Positions 15,763-23,559 of a stretch of 64,000 bases of DNA are shown piece by piece. Under the pieces are notes generated by a model that worked only from the letters and a program-made list of their open reading frames with translations, was not told the DNA's origin and searched no databases. How positions within the stretch are numbered: position 1 is the first letter of the stretch; every line of letters begins with the position of its first letter. This DNA comes from JAAZLS01 sp964463285. Its GTDB lineage: Bacteria; Bacillota; Dethiobacteria; DTU022. Where the stretch lies: NCBI GenBank assembly GCA_964463285.1, contig CAYXBB010000001.1, forward strand, positions 1 through 64,000, read 5' to 3'. The position numbers and the translations under genes were made by a program.

Positions 15763-16584
15763 TTAATGGTGACTTCCATCCTTTTTTTCCAGAAGAGCAG
15801 GAATCCGGTGTAAAAAATCAACCCGGTAATCCTCGATCTCGCCTCGATCTCCCAGTTTGGAGATTTCAGGATCCAGCGGGATTTCCCCCAATCGCCGGAT
15901 TCCGGTGGCTGCCGATACCTTTTCAGACTGGCTTGGACCAAATAGTTCCAGTTTCTCTCCACAATGAGGGCAATGCAGGCCGCTCATGTTTTCGATCAGG
16001 CCCAGTATGGGAACCTCCAGCATTCGGGCCATGTTGATCGCTTTCTTTACTACCATTACTGCCAGGTCCTGGGGGGAGGTAACGATAATCAGCCCGTCCA
16101 AAGGGAGCGATTGCAGCACGGTTAATGGAGCATCCCCGGTGCCGGGAGGCAGATCCACTATCAGGTAATCCAGATTGCCCCAGAGCACATCGGTCCAAAA
16201 TTGTTTTACCGCTCCGCCGATTAACGGCCCTCTCCAGATTACCGGATCTTCTTCCCGCGGCAGCAGCAGGTTAAGCGACATTATTTTTATCCCCAGCCTG
16301 CTGGATAGAGGCACAATTTTTCCTTCCTTTATCAATGGTTGCTGGCGAAGCCCAAATAAGGTTGGAATACTGGGGCCGGTAATATCTGCATCCATCAGGC
16401 CCACCTGGAATCCGTCTCGGGCCAGGCTCACCGCCAGCAAAGCGGATACCGATGACTTCCCCACCCCTCCTTTACCGCTCATCACCGCAATGGTATGACG
16501 GATCTGGCTGTGTTCAGGCTGAGCCAGTTTTTCCAGCAAAGCTTTGCTGCAATCAGCGTTCATACAGGTTTCAGTTTCTTCCAT
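15763..16584 (-). CDS. mrp: Mrp/NBP35-type Fe-S cluster carrier ATPase
   Basis: Mrp (ApbC) binds a bridging 4Fe-4S cluster and delivers it to apoproteins, using ATP. The 273 residues show an N-terminal C-x4-C (CMNADC), Walker A GKGGVGKSS with the two lysines of the MinD family, the Mrp signature VDLPPGTGDAPLTV, VTSPQDLAVMVVKKAINMA, and the cluster-binding CPHC near residue 215. Its ATG touches the feoB stop codon with no gap, so feoA-feoB-mrp and the NifX-like genes are probably one transcript. That couples iron uptake to Fe-S cluster delivery. Confidence 0.93.
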   Translation of the reverse strand: MEETETCMNADCSKALLEKLAQPEHSQIRHTIAVMSGKGGVGKSSVSALLAVSLARDGFQVGLMDADITGPSIPTLFGLRQQPLIKEGKIVPLSSRLGIKIMSLNLLLPREEDPVIWRGPLIGGAVKQFWTDVLWGNLDYLIVDLPPGTGDAPLTVLQSLPLDGLIIVTSPQDLAVMVVKKAINMARMLEVPILGLIENMSGLHCPHCGEKLELFGPSQSEKVSAATGIRRLGEIPLDPEISKLGDRGEIEDYRVDFLHRIPALLEKKDGSHH

Positions 16585-18459
16585 TTAGATCCCCCTTTTC
16601 CAGGTAGAAATGCTTGATTTTGATATGGCCAGATCTTCCCGACGGTCAGAAGTGCCGCCAAAAAGCACTAGTATCATTATACCCAATCCGACAAGCAACA
16701 AAGCCAGTAAGGTCGGTGGCAGCACGGTGTCCAGCAATAAGTTTGTCATACTTCCCACTGCCAATGAGGTACAAAACATCAAGAGCATCGCCGCTCCCAG
16801 GTCCCTGATTCCCAGTTCCTTGTAAAGAACAATAAAGGTGGCCGCACAGGGAAAATAGGTAACCAGCACGATGGCTCCGGTAACAAACTGGCTGGCGTTC
16901 AAGCCCAATGGAACCAGCAGGGCCACCGCCACGTCTTTCCGCAGCAGGCCAATTATCAAGGTGGAGACCGCCTCCCCGGGAAGTCCCAGCATTCCCTGAA
17001 CCAAGGGTGATAAAACCGCCGCCAGGAAATCAATAGCCCCGGAGATATACAGGAGATTGACTAAAAGAATACCTGCGAATATAAAAGGCAGGGCCTCTCC
17101 CAAAAAATGATTTAGGCGCATCTGAAGCTTCTGAAGCTGGCTTTTAAGATGAGGCCACCGGTAAGGCGGTATTTCCATTATCATGGAGGGGGTATATCCC
17201 GGTAAAACCTGATCCAGGAACAAGCCCAGGGTAACCCAGATAAAAAACAGGGTAGCAAATATCACGCTTAAATATGCACCGCCGTAACGGCCCACCAGTC
17301 CGATTACCATGGACATCTGGGCTGCGCAAGGAATGGTTATGGAGATCAAGGTGCAGGCCAGGAATCTCTCCCGCCGGCTTTCCAGGCTGCGGGCGGATAT
17401 TATGGCCGGGACATTGCAGCCCAATCCCAGGATCATGGGAATGATTGCAAACCCGTGCAGTCCCAGACGGTGCATTATCCGATCAGCCATCACCGACAAC
17501 CGGGGGAGGTACCCGCAGTCCTCCAGGAATCCCAGGGCCAGGTAGAACATGATCAAAAACGGCAACACCACCCCGAATACGATAAATACCCCGGTAGTAA
17601 GCAGTCCCATGGATTCTTCCAATAAGATCCGGCCCTGGCGGAGATTGCCAATTAGCAGGTTGTGCAAAAAACTATGTTCACCCAGTCGCCGGCCCAGGGA
17701 ACTAATTGCCGGCAAATAGATCGGGTTAAAGAAGATGCGCAGCAGCAGTTCTTGAAGCCATTCACCCAGGCCGATAATAAGTTTAAACGATAGAAAAAGG
17801 ATAATAGCAGCCAGAGGAACCCCGGTAGACGGTTTTATACTGGCCAACTCCAGCTTTTCCAGCCAGGTGGGGTGGCGATGAGTAATCCTTTGGATCTTTC
17901 CTATTGCATAACCAATCCAGGCCCAACGTTCATCCGAAGACAAGGGATCAACCTTTCCGGCTACAGCCCGGTCCAGAGTAGCCACCAGTTGCGATAGCCC
18001 CTCCCCGCTTATGGCTACCGTGGGTATTACCGGCACCCCCAGCAGTTGCCGCAAGGCAGGGATATCGATACGCACTCCCTTGTAAGCTGCCTCATCAACC
18101 ATGTTTAACACTATTATCAAAGGAACCTTTTTCTCCAGCAGCTGGCGAGTCAGATAGAGATTTCGTTCCAAGTTGGTAGCATCTACAACATTTATCACTG
18201 TATCGGCTGATTCAACCAGGTTGGCCGTAACCTGCTCCGCCCGGTTGGAGGGATCCAGGCTGTACGTTCCCGGGGAATCCAGCAGCTCATATTCCCGGTT
18301 CTTAACGGTCATTTGCCCGCGGGTAAATTCCACCGTAGTTCCCGGGTAATTGGAGATCACCACCCGGGCTCCGGTAAGCTGAGAAAAGATCACGCTTTTC
18401 CCTACATTAGGGTTTCCAACCAGCACAATTTTTTTGTTTCTTACACTTACAGCGCTCAT
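16585..18459 (-). CDS. feoB: Ferrous iron transporter FeoB
   Basis: FeoB imports Fe2+ across the cytoplasmic membrane. The 624-residue protein has an N-terminal G-protein domain (GNPNVGKSVIF, NYPGTTVEF, DSPGTYSL, LNMVDEA for G1-G4) and about ten membrane segments. Two Gate-type halves are visible, with LGFLEDCGYLPRLSVMADR, GFGCN-like LGLGCNVPAI, and FPCAATFIVLYKELG near the C-terminus. The length is slightly short for the family but all parts are present. It lies 13 bases downstream of feoA, and a putative metal-repressor box precedes feoA. Confidence 0.96.
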   Translation of the reverse strand: MSAVSVRNKKIVLVGNPNVGKSVIFSQLTGARVVISNYPGTTVEFTRGQMTVKNREYELLDSPGTYSLDPSNRAEQVTANLVESADTVINVVDATNLERNLYLTRQLLEKKVPLIIVLNMVDEAAYKGVRIDIPALRQLLGVPVIPTVAISGEGLSQLVATLDRAVAGKVDPLSSDERWAWIGYAIGKIQRITHRHPTWLEKLELASIKPSTGVPLAAIILFLSFKLIIGLGEWLQELLLRIFFNPIYLPAISSLGRRLGEHSFLHNLLIGNLRQGRILLEESMGLLTTGVFIVFGVVLPFLIMFYLALGFLEDCGYLPRLSVMADRIMHRLGLHGFAIIPMILGLGCNVPAIISARSLESRRERFLACTLISITIPCAAQMSMVIGLVGRYGGAYLSVIFATLFFIWVTLGLFLDQVLPGYTPSMIMEIPPYRWPHLKSQLQKLQMRLNHFLGEALPFIFAGILLVNLLYISGAIDFLAAVLSPLVQGMLGLPGEAVSTLIIGLLRKDVAVALLVPLGLNASQFVTGAIVLVTYFPCAATFIVLYKELGIRDLGAAMLLMFCTSLAVGSMTNLLLDTVLPPTLLALLLVGLGIMILVLFGGTSDRREDLAISKSSISTWKRGI

Positions 18460-18472
18460 AGTAGTTTTCTTT

Positions 18473-18718
18473 TTACCTGTTCCCGGTTTCCGGCTCTATA
18501 TAAATCCGGCAGGCCCGTCCATAACCCAGCGCTACCTGAGATCGATTGATCTCTATCACCACCGGCCCTTTTTGGAATACTGAACTTAATTTAGTCACCT
18601 TTTGTCCCGGATAGAGACCCAGAGTCTGCAATCTGGCCGCCATCCCGCATCCGCCGCCTATAGTCCTAACCGTGCCTGTTTGTCCGGGTTCCATTTTTGC
18701 CAGAGATACTAGTTTCAA
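18473..18718 (-). CDS. feoA: FeoA-type SH3-like protein
   Basis: FeoA is a small cytosolic partner needed for FeoB activity. With the TTG at 18716-18718 as start (GAGGTG six bases upstream) the protein has 81 residues, the usual FeoA size: KLVSLAKMEPGQTGTVRTI, then GCGMAARLQTLGLYPGQKV, VVIEINRSQVALGYGRA. A longer reading to 18748 adds ten residues but has no better ribosome site. It is the first gene of the feoAB-mrp transcript, downstream of the DtxR-type regulator gene. Confidence 0.93.
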   Translation of the reverse strand: MKLVSLAKMEPGQTGTVRTIGGGCGMAARLQTLGLYPGQKVTKLSSVFQKGPVVIEINRSQVALGYGRACRIYIEPETGNR

Positions 18719-18755
18719 TGTAAGCACCTCGTTCCGTAGCACCATCACAAAAAAA

Positions 18756-18773
18756 TGTTAAGTTCAACTAACA
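18756..18773. promoter_or_regulatory. Putative DtxR-type operator upstream of feoA
   Basis: An imperfect palindrome (TGTTAAGTT...AACTAACA) lies 38 bases before the feoA start. A TATAAT at about 18783-18788 on the minus strand lies just upstream, so a bound protein would cover the transcription start. It shares the half-site TTAAGTT with the box at 19283. No good -35 box is visible. Confidence 0.4.
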
Positions 18774-18788
18774 GCCATGTTAATTATA

Positions 18789-19220
18789 TCACCTGCTATC
18801 AGGCTTTTCTCCCTCCGAAAAATTAAAGTTATTTGTGCAATATTCACCTTCCAACAAAAATTTAATCAGCCGTTCAATGGTCTCACTGCTTACCGCATGT
18901 TCCATCAGGCAGGCATCTCTTTCCGCAACCTGGTTATCAAGGCCCAGCACCTCCACCAAAAAACTTCTCAACACCCGGTGACGTCTTCTTACTATTAATG
19001 CGCACCTTTGACCTTCATCAGTTAGTTCTACCGGCCCATAGTAATTTTGTTTTATCAGCCCTTGTTTCCGCAGCAGTTTTAAAGCCTGGGCCACACTGGG
19101 CTTGGTCAATTTTAGACGCTCAGCAATATCGGTTACCCTCACCGTGTCCTGCTGAAGCGATAGATTCAAAATCTCCTCTAAATAATCTTGCAAGGAAGCG
19201 CTGATCGGCAACGGGGTCAC
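18789..19220 (-). CDS. DtxR/MntR-family metal-dependent transcriptional repressor
   Basis: A 143-residue regulator with an N-terminal winged helix (LQDYLEEILNL, VTDIAERLKLTKPSVAQALKLLRKQGLI) followed by the metal-binding and dimerisation helices (RRRHRVLRSFLVEVLGL, RDACLMEHAVSSETIERLIKFL). No SH3-like third domain is present, which is the short MntR-like form. It would bind DNA when loaded with Fe2+ or Mn2+. The GTG at 19218-19220 is used because AGGAG lies eight bases before it; an upstream in-frame start at 19265 lacks this. Its position before feoAB suggests iron sensing. Confidence 0.92.
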   Translation of the reverse strand: MTPLPISASLQDYLEEILNLSLQQDTVRVTDIAERLKLTKPSVAQALKLLRKQGLIKQNYYGPVELTDEGQRCALIVRRRHRVLRSFLVEVLGLDNQVAERDACLMEHAVSSETIERLIKFLLEGEYCTNNFNFSEGEKPDSR

Positions 19221-19282
19221 TGTACACACTCCTATTTGTCCGATTTCCCCGCAATTCGCAAGCATCGGTAGTGCAAGACGAC

Positions 19283-19301
19283 TTAAGTTAGTCTTACCTA
19301 A
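19283..19301. promoter_or_regulatory. Putative DtxR/IdeR-type operator upstream of the regulator gene
   Basis: The 19-bp sequence TTAAGTTAGTCTTACCTAA matches the classical DtxR/IdeR consensus TTAGGTTAGSCTAACCTAA at all but three positions and is an interrupted palindrome. It lies 63 bases upstream of the DtxR-type gene start, consistent with autoregulation. Confidence 0.6.
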
Positions 19302-19378
19302 CTTTTTTATATCTCATATACCCTTACCTGTCAAGTACTATTTATCCGGTCCTTCTGTGTGTTTCCTTTTTTCCAATA

Positions 19379-20395
19379 CTACAACTCCCTTTTGAAATGC
19401 TCCGCCACCTCCTGTAGAAGGGTAAACGAATTTTCTACAGTTTTCTCCCCGTCCAGGTTGACCAGGCAACAGCGCGCCGGTGCCAGCCAGGCCTGGGAAA
19501 GGATCTGGCGCCGCGGTATTCCGGAACGCTCCAGGCTTTCCCAAAGGTCGTTTAACAAATCAATCATGGTGTGGGCGCTTTCTTCCCGGAACTCCTCAGT
19601 AAGGGTAGGGGTTATTCCCCATGAAATAATTCCTCCACGATTTAAAAACTGTTTGATCTGATCTTTATAATGACTGAAAATATGTCCCCGGGCCAGTACA
19701 TCCAGGGAAAGAATGTTAAGCGGCAATTCCAACAGGAATGACCAGTCAGGATTGCCGCAGAGGTGTACACCCTTGGGGCCCGGAAAGCTGTCAAGGAAAA
19801 GCCGGTAATCCTCCCTGGCTTTTTTATCAGTGTAACCGGTAAAGGCCATAAAGATCATCTCCAGTCCCGGCTCATCCACCCACACAAACGCTTCCGGATG
19901 TTTGCACTGCAGCTGGTTAAACTGGGCCTGTAATTTTTTGGCCACAAACTCAAATATTATCTGCCGGACTTCTTCATGATAGATCATGGGTCGCCTGTGC
20001 TCATCGGTAATTTTCAGACCATAACTTACCGGACCGATGCTCTGTCCGCGAATGTAACGGTATTCGCGGAGATCCTTTTCCAGGAAACGATGAAATACTG
20101 CAGAATACCGGGGCGAGAGGCAAAAATATTCTTCATTATCCCACTGCAAAAACAGCTCTTCCAGTTCCCCATAGAATTTCTCCAAAGAAAACCAGACCAC
20201 CCTTTTATCCGGATCCAGGGAAACTCCCGGAAAATGTTCGGATATTTGGGCATACATATCTTCAAAAAAATTTAATCGAGGCAGCTGAGGCCAGAAAGGT
20301 ATGTCCAAGGATAGGGCCAACTGTAAAGCCTTTTCCACATCGGTGTGGGGCAAAATTCCCATAGCGGTAGTCTGACAATTTCCTTCCAGTTTCAT
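19379..20395 (-). CDS. MetE/UroD-superfamily protein of unknown substrate
   Basis: The 338-residue protein looks like the C-terminal catalytic barrel of cobalamin-independent methionine synthase and related methyltransferases. It begins LEGNCQTTAMGILPHTDVEKAL, has FVWVDEPGLEMIF, then HLCGNPDW, where MetE keeps its zinc histidine and cysteine, then WGITPT and LAPARCCL, where MetE has its last zinc cysteine. The folate-binding N-terminal half is absent, so the methyl donor may be a corrinoid protein or something else. The ATG at 20393-20395 comes four bases after the HD gene stop, indicating co-transcription. Confidence 0.75.
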   Translation of the reverse strand: MKLEGNCQTTAMGILPHTDVEKALQLALSLDIPFWPQLPRLNFFEDMYAQISEHFPGVSLDPDKRVVWFSLEKFYGELEELFLQWDNEEYFCLSPRYSAVFHRFLEKDLREYRYIRGQSIGPVSYGLKITDEHRRPMIYHEEVRQIIFEFVAKKLQAQFNQLQCKHPEAFVWVDEPGLEMIFMAFTGYTDKKAREDYRLFLDSFPGPKGVHLCGNPDWSFLLELPLNILSLDVLARGHIFSHYKDQIKQFLNRGGIISWGITPTLTEEFREESAHTMIDLLNDLWESLERSGIPRRQILSQAWLAPARCCLVNLDGEKTVENSFTLLQEVAEHFKREL

Positions 20396-20399
20396 GCCT

Positions 20400-21629
20400 T
20401 TAACCATCCTCCCTAATTTCGCCGGCGCGTCCCCCCATGATTTTAAAATCTTGAAACATCCTCCCAAAGTTGATTCCGGCGATCTTTTTATCCTGGTAAA
20501 GGTTATAAAGCTCACGGTTGGCCTCATCGAGATGGGGCGATTTAATGCCGTGAGTGATCGAAAGGTAAGTTTCCATGTAGGCGGCCAGCTGATCACAGGC
20601 CCTGATGATCTCTCCGTCCAACGGGAAATAACGATCCTGGTTGTAGCGCTCGTTTATCTCAGTGGAAGTTCTAAAACGGATTTCTCCTCCTTCAATTATT
20701 TTGCTTTGAAATTCATTCTCAGTAAAATATTTGATCTCCTGATGCCAGGCAGGCGGCAATAAGGGGTAAATACGTTCCTCCATCTGCCATTGCTCAATCT
20801 CTTTGATCAGCTCGTCCAGACCAGGCACCGAGCGTTTAACCGGGGAAACAATGTCCCGGGTAATAACTTCCGGCAAATCATGAAACAGCCCGGCAAAATA
20901 ATTTTGGTAGCTCCTGACCTGGCAGGCTTCCATCTCCAGAGAGCAAAAATAGGCCAGGATAGCCACAATCAACATATGACCCATCACTGAGGTCCGCGGA
21001 ATACGAGGTGACTGTGCCCATCTCTGTTGAAATCGAAGCTGTCCGACCAGATCCAGAAAATGGCTGGTTTTTTTATTTAAGGTTATTTTTTGTACTCCCG
21101 CCAGATCGTAATGTTCTTCCAGTTGATTTTCAATGGCCTGTTTGGTTTCTTCCAATCCGTACAGATTAGCATTTAGATGGTAAATGATTTTAAATTCCCA
21201 GTTGGTGGCCAAATAATGCGCGGCCCGAAGGATTTTTCTTTCCAGGCAGTTCTGCCCCGAAAGGTTATAATATTGTTCCATTCGTTGCAAAAAGCCGCCT
21301 TTTAAGGGGGCTATATGCTCGCCTATTTTCTCCAGAACCCACCGGTTTAGCTGTTCTCCCTTCTCAATCATGAGTTTATGAAAAATGGGGGGCTTGATAT
21401 CGGTGAGCACGATCCGGTGAAGAAATTCAAACAGGCCGCCTTCAATTAAATTTCGCCAGTTAATAGTAAGGTTCCGATCGGTCTCCTCCATTTTCCCCAG
21501 AACATAGGCATAGATCATTTTATGAGCCTGCTTGTCCAGCTCCGTAAAATGCTCCGGCCTGATATGATCGTTCCAGCGCTGAATGCTGGCCGCTTCAAAC
21601 AAAAATTTAAGCAATTGTTTGCTGATCAT
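20400..21629 (-). CDS. HD-domain phosphohydrolase-like protein
   Basis: The 409-residue protein has a metal-dependent HD domain in the middle. The first histidine is in VMGHMLIVAILAYF, the H-D pair in YFAGLFHDLPEVITRDIV, and the final aspartate appears in IRACDQLAAYMETYLS. This arrangement recalls YfbR-like nucleotidases. The N-terminal 180 residues and the extension to the end are not recognisable. The substrate is unknown. It is the first gene of a two-gene unit with the MetE-like protein, which may mean that both act on one metabolite. Confidence 0.75.
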   Translation of the reverse strand: MISKQLLKFLFEAASIQRWNDHIRPEHFTELDKQAHKMIYAYVLGKMEETDRNLTINWRNLIEGGLFEFLHRIVLTDIKPPIFHKLMIEKGEQLNRWVLEKIGEHIAPLKGGFLQRMEQYYNLSGQNCLERKILRAAHYLATNWEFKIIYHLNANLYGLEETKQAIENQLEEHYDLAGVQKITLNKKTSHFLDLVGQLRFQQRWAQSPRIPRTSVMGHMLIVAILAYFCSLEMEACQVRSYQNYFAGLFHDLPEVITRDIVSPVKRSVPGLDELIKEIEQWQMEERIYPLLPPAWHQEIKYFTENEFQSKIIEGGEIRFRTSTEINERYNQDRYFPLDGEIIRACDQLAAYMETYLSITHGIKSPHLDEANRELYNLYQDKKIAGINFGRMFQDFKIMGGRAGEIREDG

Positions 21630-21710
21630 GTTAAGTCCCTCCTGATCCGGGTGAAATACCTTGCACGGCTCTATTATAACTAACCGGCATTCATTTTTGG
21701 CAAATTATAA

Positions 21711-21739
21711 TTAAATACCCCTTAAAAAGGGGTATTTAA
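21711..21739 (-). terminator. Intrinsic terminator after spoIVA
   Basis: A perfect 13-bp inverted repeat (arms 21711-21723 and 21727-21739, TTAAATACCCCTT) with a three-base AAA loop lies 28 bases after the spoIVA stop. AT-rich sequence on both sides supplies a U tract on the minus strand (TTTAATTATAATTT). Confidence 0.85.
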
Positions 21740-21767
21740 GCTATTTTAACCGTAAAAATCCGTTGCC

Positions 21768-23243
21768 TTAAAGAATAATGGCTATTAAACCGCCGCTGCC
21801 TTCGTTAACGATCTTCTCCAGTGTTTCTTGAAGCTTTTCCTGGGCATTGGGGGGCATATTGCCCAGCTTGCCGGTAATACCGTCTTGTACCAGCTCATGG
21901 AGGGACTTACCGAATATCTGTGATTCCCAGATTTTTTTCGGGCTTTCTTCAAATTCATCCAGAAGGTAGTTGACCAGATCCTCACTCTGCCTTTCTGAAC
22001 CGACCACCGGGGCAATCTCAGACTTAACATCCACCCTGATCAAGTGCAAGGAAGGCGCGCTGGCCCGTAACCTTACCCCAAACCGTCCTCCCTGGCGAAT
22101 AATTTCCGGCTCTTCCAAAGCCATTTCTTCCAGCACCGGGGGTACTATACCGTATCCTACCTCCTTGACCTGGTAAAGGGCCTCCGCTATTTTGTCGTAT
22201 TCCCGTTTAGCTGATGAATAATCGCGGACTATCCTTAAAATATCCGCATCACCGGCTATTTCTTCGCCACAGTATTCCGTCAACACTTTTTCAAATAACC
22301 CGGCGGGGGGCGTCAGCTCAATCTCGGCTTCTCCTTTTCCAAGATCAATCCGCTTTAATAAGGCTTCTTCAATAAATGCATACTCCTTGAGCTTCTCCAC
22401 CAGGTTGTTTACTTCTCTTACCCGGCTTACCTGCGAAATATTTTCCGCGATGCATTCTTCATAGTTGCTCTTAAGCCAGTGTCCTTTTTCCAGGGTTTCC
22501 ACCCAGCCTGCCGCTCTCACCGCCACATCCCGCACTGGAAACTCATAAAGGGCCTCTTCCAATATTAGAGAAAGATCCCCCTGGCTGAGCTCCATGCAAT
22601 TAAGCGAAATGACCGGTACATCATATAGCTCCGCCAGTTCATCCTGGAGGGAACAGGCTTCTTCCGCCCCGGGGTGAACCGAATTAACCAACACTACAAA
22701 AGGCTTACCCAACTCTTTGAGTTCAGTGATTACCCTTTGCTCGGCTTCCCGGTAATTTTCACGGGGAATATCGGCAATTGTTCCGTCCGTGGTCACCACT
22801 ATCCCGATAGTCGAGTGATCGGTGATTACCTTCCGGGTGCCTAATTCCGCTGCCTCCTGAAAGGGGATATCGTAATCAAACCAGGGGGTGGAAACCATGC
22901 GAGGGCCTTCTTCATCCTGGTACCCGGAGGCTCCCACCACCGTATAGCCCACACAATCTACCATTCTAATATTCATGGTTATATTCTCGCCTACGATGAC
23001 CTCTACAGCTTCATCGGGCACAAATTTAGGCTCGGTAGTCATAATCGCTTTTCCCATGCTTCCCTGGGGAAGCTCGTCACGGATCCGCTCATATTCCAGG
23101 GGATCTTCTATTTTTGGCAGCACGAACAGTTCCATAAACTTGCGTATAAACGTCGATTTACCGGTTCGCACCGGTCCCACCACGCCTAAATAAATATCTC
23201 CTCCGGTACGCTCTACCAGATCATTAAACAGATCAAGCTCCAC
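21768..23243 (-). CDS. spoIVA: Stage IV sporulation protein A (spore coat morphogenetic ATPase)
   Basis: SpoIVA polymerises with ATP hydrolysis on the forespore surface and forms the base layer of the coat. The 491 residues begin LFNDLVERTGGDIYLGVVGP with Walker A GPVRTGKST at 23-31, then the switch-like VDCVGYTVVGA and DGTIADIPRENY, and end with the conserved tail EGSGGLIAIIL. The length and both ends match the family closely. It is monocistronic with a strong terminator. Normally it is transcribed by sigma-E in the mother cell; I could not settle on a promoter in 23244-23559. Confidence 0.97.
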   Translation of the reverse strand: MELDLFNDLVERTGGDIYLGVVGPVRTGKSTFIRKFMELFVLPKIEDPLEYERIRDELPQGSMGKAIMTTEPKFVPDEAVEVIVGENITMNIRMVDCVGYTVVGASGYQDEEGPRMVSTPWFDYDIPFQEAAELGTRKVITDHSTIGIVVTTDGTIADIPRENYREAEQRVITELKELGKPFVVLVNSVHPGAEEACSLQDELAELYDVPVISLNCMELSQGDLSLILEEALYEFPVRDVAVRAAGWVETLEKGHWLKSNYEECIAENISQVSRVREVNNLVEKLKEYAFIEEALLKRIDLGKGEAEIELTPPAGLFEKVLTEYCGEEIAGDADILRIVRDYSSAKREYDKIAEALYQVKEVGYGIVPPVLEEMALEEPEIIRQGGRFGVRLRASAPSLHLIRVDVKSEIAPVVGSERQSEDLVNYLLDEFEESPKKIWESQIFGKSLHELVQDGITGKLGNMPPNAQEKLQETLEKIVNEGSGGLIAIIL

Positions 23244-23406
23244 AGCTTCATCCCTCCTTTCCTTTTCCTACCCTTGTGGGAGGTTAAAGATCTAATCTAA
23301 CATTATATATATATGTGTAGGCAAGCATATTATTACCTCCCGGTTGTTCTAAAAAAACGCCTGCATTTTGTACAAACGGAATTTTTTATTTGCCTGGTTT
23401 AATAAG

Positions 23407-23489
23407 TGGAATACTGCGGTGGTAGTTTAGGCAGACAACCTGTTACAGCCATCTGCCGTTTGTAAAATAAATGGAATACTGTGGTGGTA
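23407..23489. repeat. Two copies of an 18-bp direct repeat in the spoIVA upstream region
   Basis: TGGAATACTGYGGTGGTA occurs at 23407-23424 and 23472-23489 with one difference and a 65-bp period. The flanks are also partly shared (TGCC and AATAA before each copy). The 316-base gap between gpsA and spoIVA holds no gene. The motif could be an operator pair or the relic of a tandem repeat. Confidence 0.55.
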
Positions 23490-23559
23490 AAAAAATGCTT
23501 TACACCGACCTAGATTTTAAATTATATTGCCGCCTGATCCCATTGCCGGCACCTGGAAG

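Noticed and set aside
23290..23340. Sigma-E promoter for spoIVA
   Set aside because: CATATATAT is present in an AT repeat, but the -35 match and spacing are not convincing.
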